Source: Campylobacter concisus
GTDB lineage: Bacteria; Campylobacterota; Campylobacteria; Campylobacterales; Campylobacteraceae
Length of the DNA: 64,000 nt
Assembly (NCBI RefSeq): GCF_001298465.1
Contig: NZ_CP012541.1
Coordinates: 620,001-684,000, forward strand
Reading direction: 5' to 3'
Below, one piece after another: positions 19,544-30,157 of the stretch; positions within the stretch are counted from its first letter, which is position 1; each line of letters opens with the position of its first letter. Position numbers and translations under genes: made by a program. A model generated the notes under the pieces. It ran no database searches. It was not told where the DNA came from and was given only the letters and a program-made list of their open reading frames with translations.

Positions 19544-19966
19544 ATGCCAGAGTGGTTTATCTACGCAGCTCTTTCAGCTATATTTGCTGCACTCACTGCG
19601 ATCTTTGCAAAGCTTGGTGTAAAGGATATCGACAGCGATTTTGCAACATTTATAAGAACGATCGTTGTCATTTTGATGCTTGTTTTGCTTTTAAGCGTGG
19701 CTAAAAAATGGCAACCATTAAGTTCGCTATGCCCTAAAAACTGGCTCTTTCTCATATTAAGTGGCATAGCAACTGGACTTTCTTGGCTTATGTATTTTAA
19801 AGCGATGCAAGTTGGCAAGGTCTATCAAGTAGCCTTGGTTGATAAATTTAGCGTTGTGCTTGCTATCATTTTGGCTGTTGTTTTTCTTGGGGAGAGACTA
19901 AATTACAAAGAAATTTTAGCCATTTGCCTTATTATTTCAGGTGTTATTTTATTGATTTTCAAGTAA
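19544..19966 (+). CDS. Small EamA/DMT-family membrane protein
   Basis: 140 residues with four hydrophobic helices, i.e. one EamA repeat rather than the usual two. It carries family-like segments SAIFAALTAIFAKLGV, FTRTIV-like FATFIRTIVVILM, ATGLSWLMYFKAMQVG and FLGERLNYKEILAICLIISGVILL. Single-repeat members probably work as dimers, exporting small metabolites. The substrate cannot be inferred. There is no clear Shine-Dalgarno site before the ATG at 19544. Confidence 0.75.
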   Translation: MPEWFIYAALSAIFAALTAIFAKLGVKDIDSDFATFIRTIVVILMLVLLLSVAKKWQPLSSLCPKNWLFLILSGIATGLSWLMYFKAMQVGKVYQVALVDKFSVVLAIILAVVFLGERLNYKEILAICLIISGVILLIFK

Positions 19967-20134
19967 AAATTTATACTCTATGTCTAGCAAAAGAATAAAA
20001 AGTAAAACTAGCTTATTTAATGATATTTTGTGATCTAAAATTTATTCAAAAATTTTTAATTGTCAAGATATCTTTATTAATTTTTAAAAAGCATTAAATA
20101 GAGGGTAAATTTAATACTAGTTTTAATTCTTTTT

Positions 20135-20140
20135 CGATAA
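20135..20140 (+). promoter_or_regulatory. Possible sigma-28-type -10 element for the first chemoreceptor gene
   Basis: CGATAA matches the -10 core of flagellar sigma-28 promoters and lies 35 nt before the ATG of the chemoreceptor gene. A correctly spaced TAAA -35 box is not obvious, so this is weak. Confidence 0.25.
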
Positions 20141-20174
20141 ATTAAAGCGATTTTAACTTTTTAAAGGAGGAAAG

Positions 20175-22142
20175 ATGAAGTCCATAACTTCAAAGATAGC
20201 GATGATTATCATCTCATTGCTAGTTATTTCGTTTGCTGCTATTTCGGCAGTCAGCTACTATACAGCGGAAAGTAAGGTAGTAGAGTTGGTCAGCCAGACC
20301 CAGGATCAGATTCTAAGTGACATCAAAGCAACCACGGATTCTTTTTTTGAAGATTATTTAGAAGTTGCCAAAAAGTCTGCTTCAGATATAGCACAAACAC
20401 CAAATAATGATGACTCGTACATGGAAAGGACAAAAATACAAAAAGAAAATGTTAGTCATCTAGTTTCTAATATTTTTTATGGTCGCGAGAGTGATGGACA
20501 TTTTTTCCAATCAGATGGAACTAGAACAACTCCAGCCGATAATTACGATCCTAGAACTAGAGGCTGGTATAAAGCAGCAAAGAGTGCAAATGGTGCTATC
20601 TATACCGAACCTTATAAAGCTGCTATGTTTAACGCTTTAGTAATTAGTTTTGCCGCTCCAGTAAATAAAAATGGAAATTTTGATGGCGTTTTGGGACTTG
20701 ATTTAAACATAGATGCTTTAAGTAAAAAAATCCTTGAAATGGGTAAAACAAAATACGGCTATGTTTATCTAATGAATAAAGACGGCCTAATACTAATGCA
20801 TAACGACCCAAACAACGTCGGTAAAACCGTTCCCGCAAGCAAATATCTAGCCGAGGCGTTTGCAGCTAAAAAATTTGACGAAAACGGGCTAATCCCTTAC
20901 ACCAACTATAAGGGCGAAAACGTAACAGCAAAAGTAATGGCCATAAACGATCAAGGCTGGCTAGCCGTAGCCGCTATCGGAGCAGATACTTTTTCGTCTA
21001 ATACATTGCCTTTATTAAAAGCTCAAATAATCCTAGCCGTAGCTTTTATAGTCATACTTTCGGCTATCGTATTTGTTCTTCTTAAAAAATCTCTTAGTCC
21101 TATTAGAACTATTCAAACTAAGCTTGAAGACGCGTTTAAATTTATCACTTACGAAACGCCTAACGCTCCGGAAAAGCTAGCAGTTACTAGCGAGGACGAA
21201 TTCGGCAAGATGAGCGAATCTATCAACGAAAATATAGAAAAAGTTCTTAACGGCGTAAAAAGAGATAGCGCTTTAATAGAGGAAATGAACGGTATCGCAA
21301 ACCTTATGATAAAAGGCCATATGGGAGCTAAGATTAATTCAGTCCCTAATAACCCGGCTCTCGTACAGCTAAAAGATCTGCTAAACCGCTTCTTTACTTC
21401 AATCTCCGATAATTTAAAAGGCATAGCCGTAGTTTTGGCCTCTTATAATAAAAACGACTATACTCCTAGATTAGAGCTAAAACCAGAGCTTGAAAGCGAC
21501 CTAAAAGATATGATAGTAGGCCTTCAAAGCGCGGGAGACGCCGTAAGCAATATGCTAAGAGAAAATCTAAAAGAAGCAGAAAGCCTAGAAGCGAAGGCTA
21601 AAATTTTAGCAGAATCTATGAAGAGTCTAACCGACGGAGCTCACAAGCAAGCAGACTCCATCCAAGAAAGCGCAGCTGCTATAGAAGAGATGAGTAGTTC
21701 TATGAACGCCATTAGTCAAAAAGCTAGCGACGTAACAAGACAAAGCGAAGAGATTAAAAACATCATCGTTATTATTAGAGATATAGCTGATCAAACCAAT
21801 CTACTTGCTCTAAATGCGGCTATCGAAGCGGCACGTGCTGGTGAACACGGCAGAGGCTTTGCCGTAGTTGCCGACGAGGTTAGAAAACTAGCAGAGCGAA
21901 CTCAAAAATCACTTGGCGAGATCGAAGCTAACGCAAATGTTTTAGCTCAAAGCATCAATGAGATGAGTGAAAGCATCAGAGAGCAAAGCGAAGGCATAAA
22001 TATGATAAATCAAAGCGTAAGTCAGATCGACAGTATTACAAAACAAAATATTAATATTGTTGGTACAACAAATGAAATTACTGACCAAATAGATGACATG
22101 GCTAAGACGATAGTAGCCGACGTTAGAAAAAATAAATTTTAA
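20175..22142 (+). CDS. Methyl-accepting chemotaxis protein with dCache sensor domain (first of a pair)
   Basis: 655 residues, ATG at 20175 after AAAGGAGG. Order: cytoplasmic Lys, TM1 (about 9-29), periplasmic dCache domain (about 30-280), TM2 ([23 protein letters not shown]), HAMP-like linker and the methyl-accepting signalling domain, with the hairpin tip around [41 protein letters not shown]. The ligand pocket has Y124, R129, W131, Y132, Glu145 and D176, close to the amino-acid-binding dCache_1AA signature but with Glu where Asp is usual. The segment from about 20750 to 21700 uses different codons (GCC, GTA, CTA, AAC, GAC) from the flanks. It should relay to CheA/CheW at the cell pole. Confidence 0.95.
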   Translation: MKSITSKIAMIIISLLVISFAAISAVSYYTAESKVVELVSQTQDQILSDIKATTDSFFEDYLEVAKKSASDIAQTPNNDDSYMERTKIQKENVSHLVSNIFYGRESDGHFFQSDGTRTTPADNYDPRTRGWYKAAKSANGAIYTEPYKAAMFNALVISFAAPVNKNGNFDGVLGLDLNIDALSKKILEMGKTKYGYVYLMNKDGLILMHNDPNNVGKTVPASKYLAEAFAAKKFDENGLIPYTNYKGENVTAKVMAINDQGWLAVAAIGADTFSSNTLPLLKAQIILAVAFIVILSAIVFVLLKKSLSPIRTIQTKLEDAFKFITYETPNAPEKLAVTSEDEFGKMSESINENIEKVLNGVKRDSALIEEMNGIANLMIKGHMGAKINSVPNNPALVQLKDLLNRFFTSISDNLKGIAVVLASYNKNDYTPRLELKPELESDLKDMIVGLQSAGDAVSNMLRENLKEAESLEAKAKILAESMKSLTDGAHKQADSIQESAAAIEEMSSSMNAISQKASDVTRQSEEIKNIIVIIRDIADQTNLLALNAAIEAARAGEHGRGFAVVADEVRKLAERTQKSLGEIEANANVLAQSINEMSESIREQSEGINMINQSVSQIDSITKQNINIVGTTNEITDQIDDMAKTIVADVRKNKF

Positions 22143-22151
22143 TCTTAGACC

Positions 22152-22180
22152 GAATTTAGGGGTTTGCTTCCCCTAAATTC
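22152..22180 (+). terminator. Intrinsic terminator after the first chemoreceptor gene
   Basis: GAATTTAGGGG (22152-22162) pairs perfectly with CCCCTAAATTC (22170-22180), an 11-bp stem with a 7-nt loop, followed by TAATTTTA. It starts 10 nt after the stop codon. Confidence 0.85.
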
Positions 22181-22337
22181 TAATTTTATATCGCTGATTT
22201 TAACTATCTAAAATGAAAAAATAATTTAAAATTATTATTTAATGTATACATCACTATTTTGTAATTAATATTATTTAAGACTATTTAATATAAAAAAATA
22301 TAAAATCGTATCTTAATTTTTTGTAAAAGGAAAGTAA

Positions 22338-24290
22338 ATGCGATCAATCGCAAACAAAATATCTTTAATGCTAATACTGGCATTATTTATATCATTCTCG
22401 CTAATATCTTTAGCTAGTTATAACACAGCTCATGATAAAGCCATTGAGCTAGTAATACAAACTCAAAAGCAAATCTTAAAAGATGTGAAAATCACACTAA
22501 ATAGCTTTTTTACCAATAATCAGTATGCTATAGAGAAAATGGCTGAGACTCTTAGTAAGATAAGCGAGAAAAGTGATGGCTCGATGAATGCTGATGGTAT
22601 AAATTTAGCTTTATCTCAAGCAAAAGCTGTATCTGGAAAAGAGATTACACTTATCTATGCTGGATATGAAGATGGAGCTATGTTTAGATCAAATGGGCAA
22701 AACAAAGCTGGATACGATCCAAGAGTTAGAGGATGGTATAAACAAGCTAAAGCCGAGAATAAACCAATATATACTGATCCATACATGGCAGCTTCATTAA
22801 ATGCGATGGTTATAACTTTTGCTGCACCTATTAAAAATATTGGAGTTACGGGCATAGATGCCTCTATTGAGGAGTTGAGCAATAATATATCGCAAATCAG
22901 TAAGACTGAATACAGCTATGCTTTTGTTACAGATCAAAATGGCAACGTTATAATGCACCCAAATAAAGAATTAGTTGGCAAACCTCATGAGATCGCAAAG
23001 AGTCTAATAAAACAATATAATGAAAAGAAATTTGATGAAAATGGATTAATAGCATATAAAAATACAAAAGGCGAAGATGTCTATGCTTATATGTTAGAGA
23101 TAAACGACAAAGGTTGGTTGGCAATAACAGCAATGGATCAAAATATCTTTAGCTCGCATACTTTGCCTATTTTAAAAGTTCAAATTATTTTAGCCTTTAT
23201 ATTTATAGTTGTCTTGTCTGCATTTGTATATTTCTTGCTAAAAAGATCGCTTAATCCGATTAAAACCATTACAGACGCTTTGGTTAGTTTCTTTAGATTT
23301 TTAAATTTTGAGATAAAAGAACCAGTTGTTTCGAAGGTAGCAACAAAAGATGAATTTGGCGTAATGAGCAAACTAATAAATGATAATATTGCTAAAATTT
23401 TTGACAATGCCGATCAAGACTCTAGAGTGGTATCTCAATCTGTTGAGACTGCAAAGGCGATAGAAAATGGAAATTTAAAAGCAAGAATAGTAGATGTTCC
23501 AGCCAATCCAAAACTAATTGAATTAAAAGATGTCTTAAATAAAATGCTAGATGTTTTGGAGAAAAGAGTAGGTAGCGATTTAAATATGATCCAAAAAACT
23601 TTTAATGATTTTAGAAATTCTGATTTTACTTCAAGAATTTTGGATGCCAAAGGCAATGTCGAACTAGTAACAAACGAGCTTGGCGAAGAGATAGCTAATA
23701 TGCTTGCGTTTAACTTAAAACAAGCACAATTCTTAGAAGAAAAAGCCAAAAATTTAGATGCATCAATGAAGCAAGTAACTCAAGGTGCTAGCACACAAGC
23801 AAATTCTCTCCAAGAAAGTGCTGCTGCGATCGAGCAAATGAGTAGCTCAATGAGCGCAATTAGTCAAAAGACTGTAGATGTTATAAAACAATCTGAAGAG
23901 ATTAAAAATATCATCGTTATTATTAGAGATATAGCCGATCAAACAAATTTACTTGCTCTAAACGCTGCTATCGAAGCGGCGCGTGCTGGTGAGCATGGGC
24001 GAGGCTTTGCTGTGGTCGCAGATGAGGTGAGAAAACTAGCCGAGCGCACCCAAAAGTCACTTGGCGAGATCGAAACTAATGCAAATATACTTACTCAAAG
24101 CATTAACGAGATGAGTGAGAGCATCAGAGAGCAAAGCGAAGGCATAAATATGATAAATCAAAGCGTAAGCCAGATTGATAGCATTACAAAGCAAAATGTT
24201 GATATCGTGAGTTCAACAAATGAAATCACCGCCCAAATCGATGAAATGGCTAAGACAATAGTAGCTGATGTTAAAAAGAATAAATTTTAA
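22338..24290 (+). CDS. Methyl-accepting chemotaxis protein with dCache sensor domain (second of a pair)
   Basis: 650 residues with the same layout as its upstream neighbour: TM1, periplasmic dCache domain, TM2 ([23 protein letters not shown]), HAMP-like region and signalling domain. The signalling tip and the last about 170 residues are almost the same as in the neighbour, while the sensor domain is diverged. The pocket residues Y126, R131, W133, Y134, D147 and D174 fit the complete dCache_1AA amino-acid-binding signature (recalled from the literature), so an amino-acid ligand is predicted. The ATG at 22338 follows AAAGGAAAG. It has its own terminator and the first gene ends in one, so the two are probably separate units. 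Confidence 0.95.
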   Translation: MRSIANKISLMLILALFISFSLISLASYNTAHDKAIELVIQTQKQILKDVKITLNSFFTNNQYAIEKMAETLSKISEKSDGSMNADGINLALSQAKAVSGKEITLIYAGYEDGAMFRSNGQNKAGYDPRVRGWYKQAKAENKPIYTDPYMAASLNAMVITFAAPIKNIGVTGIDASIEELSNNISQISKTEYSYAFVTDQNGNVIMHPNKELVGKPHEIAKSLIKQYNEKKFDENGLIAYKNTKGEDVYAYMLEINDKGWLAITAMDQNIFSSHTLPILKVQIILAFIFIVVLSAFVYFLLKRSLNPIKTITDALVSFFRFLNFEIKEPVVSKVATKDEFGVMSKLINDNIAKIFDNADQDSRVVSQSVETAKAIENGNLKARIVDVPANPKLIELKDVLNKMLDVLEKRVGSDLNMIQKTFNDFRNSDFTSRILDAKGNVELVTNELGEEIANMLAFNLKQAQFLEEKAKNLDASMKQVTQGASTQANSLQESAAAIEQMSSSMSAISQKTVDVIKQSEEIKNIIVIIRDIADQTNLLALNAAIEAARAGEHGRGFAVVADEVRKLAERTQKSLGEIETNANILTQSINEMSESIREQSEGINMINQSVSQIDSITKQNVDIVSSTNEITAQIDEMAKTIVADVKKNKF

Positions 24291-24323
24291 CCTTATAGCT
24301 TAACACCTAAAATTTTATTAATA

Positions 24324-24350
24324 TTTCATCCTCAAATTTTGAGGATGAAA
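24324..24350 (+). terminator. Terminator after the second chemoreceptor gene
   Basis: TTTCATCCTCA (24324-24334) pairs with TGAGGATGAAA (24340-24350), an 11-bp perfect stem with a 5-nt loop. A T-rich segment (CTCCTTTTTAT) follows after a few bases. Confidence 0.75.
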
Positions 24351-24829
24351 ATAACTCCTTTTTATCTCTAATCTTAAAATTATTTTTTGTTTTATAAATA
24401 TAATAAAATTTTTAAAAATAATCTAATATTTATAGCTTTATAGTGATATTGCTAGTTAAATTTTTATAGATTATGTTTGTCGTAATGTAATGAAAATTAT
24501 TAGAATTTATTCTTACAATTATTGCTATTTCAGTAAAGAGATAAAATTTTTAATAATACTTTATGTTACTTTTTTACTCAAATATTCAAAAATAATTTTA
24601 CTTTATTTCCTTTAGCTTTTTTGATAACAGCTCTAAAATTTTTAAATTTTATTAAATAGTATTTTCTTTTAAAATCGTGCTTTGTAAGAAAATTAATATT
24701 TTTATGTAGAAAAATATTTACATTTTTAGATTAAGTTTTTTGAAATTTTTATAAATGTAAATCAGTTGTAAATAAGTTTTGCAAGGTTAATATCAATTAA
24801 ATTTGTTTTAAATCTTTAAAGGAGAAAGA
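24351..24829. other. Long AT-rich upstream region of the nap operon
   Basis: About 480 bp with no credible open frame. It contains an inverted repeat, ATTTACATTT at 24716-24725 with AAATGTAAAT at 24753-24762, and then tandem direct repeats (listed separately). A -10-like TAATAT lies at 24788-24793 and the napA Shine-Dalgarno AAAGGAG at 24818-24824. The length suggests a regulated promoter region; no small RNA was identified. Confidence 0.6.
24756..24777 (+). promoter_or_regulatory. Tandem 11-bp direct repeats upstream of napA, candidate operator
   Basis: TGTAAATCAGT (24756-24766) is followed immediately by TGTAAATAAGT (24767-24777), 10 of 11 bases alike and exactly one helical turn apart. 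Two adjacent 11-bp half-sites are how OmpR/PhoB-class response regulators typically bind. If TAATAT at 24788-24793 is the -10 box, the repeats cover about -44 to -23, where an activator would replace a weak -35. Confidence 0.45.
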
Positions 24830-27610
24830 ATGAATCGACGAGAATTCATAAAAAGTGCTGCGGCTAGTGCTGCTTGTGCTAGTGCTGGTATAGCCGTACC
24901 AAGCTCGCTAAGTGCAGCAAGCGAAGCCGAAAAAGGCTGGCGCTGGGATAAGGCTGCCTGTAGGTTTTGTGGAACAGGCTGTGGCATCATGGTCGCTACA
25001 AAAGAGGGCAAGATAGTAGCTGTAAAAGGAGATCCAGAAGCACCAGTAAATCGTGGTCTAAACTGCATTAAAGGCTACTTTAATGCTAAGATCATGTACG
25101 GCGAAGACAGGATCACTCATCCGCTTTTACGTGTAAATGAAAAAGGCGAATTTGATAAAAAAGGTAAATTTAAGCAAGTAAGCTGGAAGCAAGCATTTGA
25201 TGTTATGGAGGCTCAGTTTAGAAAATCATACAATGAACTAGGCCCTCACGGTATCGGAGTTCTAGGCTCTGGTCAATATACTATTCCAGAAGGCTATGCT
25301 GCCGTTAAACTTATGAAAGGTGGCTTTAGAAGCAATAGCATTGATCCAAACGCAAGGCACTGCATGGCAAGTGCGGTTCTTGGCTTTATGCAAGTTTTTG
25401 GTATAGATGAGCCATCAGGCTGTTTTGATGATATCGAGCTAACTGATACTATCGTGGCTTGGGGCGCAAATATGGCTGAAATGCACCCAATCCTTTGGGC
25501 ACGTGTGAGCGATAGAAAGCTTAGCGATCCTGATAGAGTAAAGGTCGTAAATTTAAGCACCTACTCAACTAGAACATCAAATTTGGCCGATATCGAGATC
25601 ATTTTTGCTCCGTCATCTGACCTAGCTATCTGGAACTACATCGCTCGCGAGATAGTTTATAACCACCCAGAGATGATCGATGAAGAATTTGTTAAAAAGC
25701 ACTGTGTCTTCACAGCTGGCCCAGTTGATATCGGATATGGCCTTCGTCCAGACATTCATCACAAAAAATATGCTCCAAGCGAGCTAGATACTGCTGCGAC
25801 TGAGAAGTCAAAGGTACTAAGCGAGGCTGAGGGCGTTACGCTTTCTTATCTTGGGCTAAAAGCTGGTGATACACTTGAAAATAAAAATGCTGCAAAGGCT
25901 GGCGATCACTGGCAAATAACATTTGAAGAGTTTAAAAAAGCTCTTGATCCTTACACACTTGACTTTACAGCTAAGGTGGCAAAGGGCGATCCAAACGAAG
26001 ATATAGAAGAATTTAAGAAAAAATTAAAAACACTTGCCGATCTTTATATCGAAAAAAACCGCAAGGTCGTAAGTTTCTGGACTATGGGCTTTAACCAACA
26101 TCAACGCGGTACATGGGTAAATGAGCAAGCTTATATGGTGCATTTCTTGCTTGGTAAGCAAGCACTTCCAGGCTCAGGAGCATTTTCTCTAACTGGCCAA
26201 CCAAGTGCATGTGGTACTGCAAGAGAGGTTGGAACTTTCGTTCACCGCTTACCAGCTGATATGGTTGTCGCCAATCCAAAACATAGAGAGACAACTGAAA
26301 AAATTTGGAAACTACCTGCTGGCACACTAAATGCCGTTCCAGGCTCACACTACGTAAAAATGATGCGTGATGTTGAAGATGGCAAGGTTAAATTTATTTG
26401 GGTTCAAGTAAATAACCCATGGCAAAATACTGCAAACGCAAACCACTGGATCAAAGCAGCTCGCGAAATGGATAACTTCATCGTCGTAAGCGATCCTTAT
26501 CCAGGAATTTCTGCAAAAGTAGCCGACCTTATTCTTCCAACTGCGATGATCTATGAAAAATGGGGTGCTTACGGTAACGCTGAGAGAAGAACACAACACT
26601 GGAGACAGCAAGTACTTCCTGTTGGTGAAGCGATGCCTGATATTTGGCAAATGATGGAGTTTAGCAAGCGCTTTAAGCTAAAAGATGTTTGGGGTGAGAA
26701 AAAAGTAAATGACAAAGTTACACTTCCAAACGTGCTCGATGCTGCAAAAGCTATGGGATATAGCGAAGAAGATACGCTATTTGATGTACTTTTTGCTAAC
26801 GAAGAGGCTAAGAAATTTAGTGCAAACGATCCTATTATGGAAAACTACGACAATACAGAAGTATTTGGCGATAGCAGAAAAGTGATCGGTTCAGATGGCA
26901 AAGAATTTAAAGGATATGGATTTTTCATCCACAAATATCTTTGGGAAGAGTATAGAAAATTTGGCGTTGGACACGGCCATGACCTTGCAGACTTTGACAC
27001 TTACCACAGAGTAAGAGGTTTAAGATGGCCAGTAGTTGATGGCAAAGAGACTCAGTGGAGATTTAACACTAAATTTGACCCATATGCTAAAAAAGCTGCT
27101 CCAAATGAGAAATTTGCATTCTATGGCAACAAAAATGCAGCACTTCCAACAGGAGATCTAAAAGGCGTACAAAATAAAGAGAAAACGTCTCTTGCAAATA
27201 AAGCAAAAATTTTCTTCCGCCCTTACATGGATCCATGCGAGATGCCAAGCAAAGACTATCCATTCTGGTTATGTACTGGCCGTGTGCTAGAGCACTGGCA
27301 TACAGGTACGATGACTATGCGTGTTCCTGAGCTTTATAGAGCTGTTCCAGAGGCGCTTTGCTATATGCACGAAGATGATGCTAAAAAACTTGGTGTAATG
27401 CAAAATGAGGTCGTTTGGGTCGAATCACGCCGTGGCAAGATAAAAGCAAGAGTTGATCTAAAAGGTAGAAATAAGCCGCCAGTAGGTCTTGTTTATGTGC
27501 CTTTCTTTGATGAAAACGTATATATAAACAAAGTATGTCTTGACGCTACTTGCCCAATCTCAAAAGAGACTGATTATAAAAAGTGTGCGGTTAAAATTTA
27601 CAAAGCATAG
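24830..27610 (+). CDS. napA: Periplasmic nitrate reductase catalytic subunit
   Basis: 926 residues, the length of epsilonproteobacterial NapA. The N-terminus [20 protein letters not shown] is a Tat signal with twin Arg. The [4Fe-4S] ligands are CRFCGTGC plus the Cys in GLNCIKG. The molybdenum-ligating Cys is in NARHCMAS. It binds bis-MGD and reduces nitrate to nitrite in the periplasm, taking electrons from NapB. It is the first gene of napAGHBFLD, with ATG at 24830 and AAAGGAG upstream. Confidence 0.98.
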   Translation: MNRREFIKSAAASAACASAGIAVPSSLSAASEAEKGWRWDKAACRFCGTGCGIMVATKEGKIVAVKGDPEAPVNRGLNCIKGYFNAKIMYGEDRITHPLLRVNEKGEFDKKGKFKQVSWKQAFDVMEAQFRKSYNELGPHGIGVLGSGQYTIPEGYAAVKLMKGGFRSNSIDPNARHCMASAVLGFMQVFGIDEPSGCFDDIELTDTIVAWGANMAEMHPILWARVSDRKLSDPDRVKVVNLSTYSTRTSNLADIEIIFAPSSDLAIWNYIAREIVYNHPEMIDEEFVKKHCVFTAGPVDIGYGLRPDIHHKKYAPSELDTAATEKSKVLSEAEGVTLSYLGLKAGDTLENKNAAKAGDHWQITFEEFKKALDPYTLDFTAKVAKGDPNEDIEEFKKKLKTLADLYIEKNRKVVSFWTMGFNQHQRGTWVNEQAYMVHFLLGKQALPGSGAFSLTGQPSACGTAREVGTFVHRLPADMVVANPKHRETTEKIWKLPAGTLNAVPGSHYVKMMRDVEDGKVKFIWVQVNNPWQNTANANHWIKAAREMDNFIVVSDPYPGISAKVADLILPTAMIYEKWGAYGNAERRTQHWRQQVLPVGEAMPDIWQMMEFSKRFKLKDVWGEKKVNDKVTLPNVLDAAKAMGYSEEDTLFDVLFANEEAKKFSANDPIMENYDNTEVFGDSRKVIGSDGKEFKGYGFFIHKYLWEEYRKFGVGHGHDLADFDTYHRVRGLRWPVVDGKETQWRFNTKFDPYAKKAAPNEKFAFYGNKNAALPTGDLKGVQNKEKTSLANKAKIFFRPYMDPCEMPSKDYPFWLCTGRVLEHWHTGTMTMRVPELYRAVPEALCYMHEDDAKKLGVMQNEVVWVESRRGKIKARVDLKGRNKPPVGLVYVPFFDENVYINKVCLDATCPISKETDYKKCAVKIYKA

Positions 27611-27619
27611 GTGAGCGAT

Positions 27620-28378
27620 ATGGGATTTTCAAGTAGGCGAGAGGCTTTAAAATTTGGAGCAAAAGTAGCGCTTTTGGCTCTTGGTGGAGGCTTTGTTTGG
27701 TCGCTTAGTGCCAAAGCTTCGCCACTTATGCTTCTTAGACCTCCTGGTGCAAAAGAAGAGAAGCAATTTTTACAAAGCTGCATTAGGTGTGGGCTTTGCG
27801 TAGAGGCTTGTCCATTTGATACGCTAAAGCTCTCATCGCTAGAAGATGGCATAAGTATTGGAACACCTTATTTTGAGCCTAGAAAAATTCCTTGCTATAT
27901 GTGTGAAAATATCCCTTGTGTGCCAGCCTGTCCGACTGGAGCTTTGGACGTAAATTTAGTAAGCACAAAAGGTAAGCTTGACATAAATAAGGCCAAAATG
28001 GGTGTTGCGGTGGTTGATATGAAAAACTGCGTGGCACACTGGGGCATACAGTGCGATGCTTGTTACAGGGCTTGTCCTCTTTTGGATAAAGCCTTATATC
28101 TTGAGTATCGCCGTAACGAAAGGACACAAAAGCATGCCTTTTTACTTCCAGTGGTCGATAGCGACATCTGCACCGGATGTGGCCTATGCGAGCGAGCCTG
28201 TATCACTAAAAAAGCAGCCATTACCGTGCTAAATCGTGACGCGGTGCTTGGCAAAGTAGGCGATAACTATGTCAAAGGCTGGATCAAAGAAGACGAAAGA
28301 CGCATAGACGACGCAGACAGCAAAATAAAGCTTGACATTAAAAAAGCGACTGATTATCTAAATGGTGGTGAGCTATGA
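27620..28378 (+). CDS. napG: Ferredoxin-type protein NapG
   Basis: 252 residues from the ATG at 27620, chosen because AGGTGA lies 5 nt upstream; a GTG at 27611 has no such site. MGFSSRREALKFGAK is a Tat signal. Four [4Fe-4S] motifs follow: CIRCGLCVEACP, CYMCENIPCVPACP, CDACYRACP and CTGCGLCERAC. NapG is a periplasmic iron-sulphur protein that works with NapH to move electrons from menaquinol to NapB, needed here because no napC is present. Confidence 0.95.
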   Translation: MGFSSRREALKFGAKVALLALGGGFVWSLSAKASPLMLLRPPGAKEEKQFLQSCIRCGLCVEACPFDTLKLSSLEDGISIGTPYFEPRKIPCYMCENIPCVPACPTGALDVNLVSTKGKLDINKAKMGVAVVDMKNCVAHWGIQCDACYRACPLLDKALYLEYRRNERTQKHAFLLPVVDSDICTGCGLCERACITKKAAITVLNRDAVLGKVGDNYVKGWIKEDERRIDDADSKIKLDIKKATDYLNGGEL

Positions 28379-29166
28379 AATTTTTAATCTTAAGGCGAAT
28401 AACTCAAATTTCTATCCTAGCACTATTTGTCCTAGGAAATTTTTACGGAGTTAAGATACTTAGTGGAAATTTAAGCTCATCTTTGCTTTTTGGAAAAATT
28501 CCACTAAGCGATCCATTTGCTTTGGTTCAAATTTTACTTGCAAGCTTTAGTGCTGGCATAAATGCAATTATTGGAGCTGGCATTATCTTTGCATTTTACG
28601 CGCTAGTTGCTCCAAGAGCGTTTTGTTCGTGGATATGCCCAATAAATTTACTAACCGATATCGCTTTTAAACTAAGAGGGAAATTTGGCTTTAAGGGCGA
28701 AAAAGTCTTAAATGTGAGTAAAAATTTACGTTATTACTTGCTGGCTCTTGCTCTTATATTAAGCCTTGCTTTGTCTTATCCAGTATTTGAGAGCGTTAGC
28801 TATATTGGCATTATTCAGCGTGGCATTATTTACGGCTCAGCTAGTGCTTTAGGCATAGCAGTTGCGATCATTGCTTTTGATATGTTTGTGTTAAAGCGTG
28901 GCATTTGCTCGCACGTTTGTCCACTTGGTGCCTTTTATGCCATTATCTCAAAATTTGCCCTCATTAGAGTAAAACATGATGCCCAGGCTTGCACAAAATG
29001 TATGAAATGTAAGCTTATTTGCCCAGAAATGCAAGTGCTTGACATGATCGGTAAAGAGAGCCGCTCAGTTAGCTCAAGTGAGTGCATAAGCTGTGGCAGG
29101 TGCATTGATGTTTGTGGAGACGGGGCTTTGAAATTTAGTATTAGAAATTTAAGGAGAGAAAAATGA
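28375..29166 (+). CDS. napH: Quinol dehydrogenase membrane component NapH
   Basis: 263 residues, overlapping the napG stop by 4 bp. Four or so transmembrane helices, the first pair bracketing a short loop; the CSWICPINLL and CSHVCPLGAF motifs (Cx3CP) occur at the cytoplasmic ends of helices. The C-terminus has two [4Fe-4S] motifs, CTKCMKCKLICPE and CISCGRCIDVCG. It is the inner-membrane menaquinol oxidase partner of NapG. Confidence 0.95.
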   Translation: MKFLILRRITQISILALFVLGNFYGVKILSGNLSSSLLFGKIPLSDPFALVQILLASFSAGINAIIGAGIIFAFYALVAPRAFCSWICPINLLTDIAFKLRGKFGFKGEKVLNVSKNLRYYLLALALILSLALSYPVFESVSYIGIIQRGIIYGSASALGIAVAIIAFDMFVLKRGICSHVCPLGAFYAIISKFALIRVKHDAQACTKCMKCKLICPEMQVLDMIGKESRSVSSSECISCGRCIDVCGDGALKFSIRNLRREK

Positions 29167-29690
29167 AAATAAAAATAATGATGCTTGGAGGATTGTGTGC
29201 TGCGTTTTTTGCGGCATGTACTTTTAATAATCCAAGTATTAGTGATTCGCAAATCGGCCTTAGAAATATCGATTTGCTAGACGATAAAGACGTTGTATTA
29301 AAAGATGTGAACTACACAAAAGAGCCAGCTGGTATGTCAAAGAAATTTGATAGGTCTTTTGAAAATGCACCACCATTTATCCCACACGATACTGAGGGTT
29401 TAGTACCTATCACAAAAGATATGAATATGTGCGTAACCTGCCATATGCCTGAGTTTGCAAAAGATAGTGGAGCAACACCGATACCATCATCTCACTTTTA
29501 TGATATCAGAAACAAAAAAGATCTTGCAGGCAAGCTTGATGATGAAAGATATAACTGCACAACATGCCACGTTGAGCAACAAAATGGTGTAACGCAGCTC
29601 GTTGGTAATAAATTTAAGCCTGATTTTAGAGATAAAAACGGCACTCATAAGTCAAACTTGCTAGATGTTTTAAACGATGGTGTTAAATAA
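29163..29690 (+). CDS. napB: Dihaem cytochrome c subunit NapB
   Basis: 175 residues, overlapping napH by 4 bp. A signal peptide (MMLGGLCAAFFAAC, perhaps lipoprotein-like: AAFFAACT) precedes a small domain with two CxxCH haem sites, CVTCHMPE and CTTCHVEQ, plus upstream His residues for axial ligation. NapB passes electrons to NapA in the periplasm. Confidence 0.95.
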   Translation: MKIKIMMLGGLCAAFFAACTFNNPSISDSQIGLRNIDLLDDKDVVLKDVNYTKEPAGMSKKFDRSFENAPPFIPHDTEGLVPITKDMNMCVTCHMPEFAKDSGATPIPSSHFYDIRNKKDLAGKLDDERYNCTTCHVEQQNGVTQLVGNKFKPDFRDKNGTHKSNLLDVLNDGVK

Positions 29691-30157
29691 TGCAAAGCAG
29701 GCGAGAGCTTTTTAGTAAAATTTTGGGGGCAAAATCTGCTCCCAAATTTATAACTCCGCCTTTTTTTAGCGGTGAGTTTGACTGCGATGGATGCGATGCT
29801 AGCTGCGTAAACGCTTGTGAAAAAGAGCTTCTTAGCTTTGAAAATGAAAGGGTAGTTTTTAAAGTTAAAAAGCTGGGCTGTGACTTTTGTGAAGAGTGCG
29901 CAAAGGCTTGCGAGAGTCTTGGTAAGAAGACATTAAGCTTAAACTCACCAAAGAGTATAAATGCAAAAGTTAGCATCGATGTTTCTAGCTGTCTAGCGTG
30001 GAACGATACGATCTGCTACAACTGCCTTGATGCTTGTAAATTTAAAGCAGTCGAATTTCTTGGCGTTTTTCGTCCTATTGTTAATCAAAACTGCGTAAGT
30101 TGCGGCGAGTGCTTTGATGTTTGCTTTAAAAAATCACTTCAAATGGAGGCCTTATGA
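29690..30157 (+). CDS. napF: Ferredoxin-type protein NapF
   Basis: 155 residues. The start overlaps the last base of napB. Cysteine motifs CDGCDASCVNACE, CDFCEECAKACE, CYNCLDACKF and CVSCGECFDVCF indicate several [4Fe-4S] clusters. There is no membrane helix; an N-terminal QSRRELFSKILG resembles the NapF start that contacts the NapA leader. NapF is a cytoplasmic factor for NapA maturation. As I recall, C. jejuni lacks this gene while Wolinella has it in the same place. Confidence 0.88.
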   Translation: MQSRRELFSKILGAKSAPKFITPPFFSGEFDCDGCDASCVNACEKELLSFENERVVFKVKKLGCDFCEECAKACESLGKKTLSLNSPKSINAKVSIDVSSCLAWNDTICYNCLDACKFKAVEFLGVFRPIVNQNCVSCGECFDVCFKKSLQMEAL

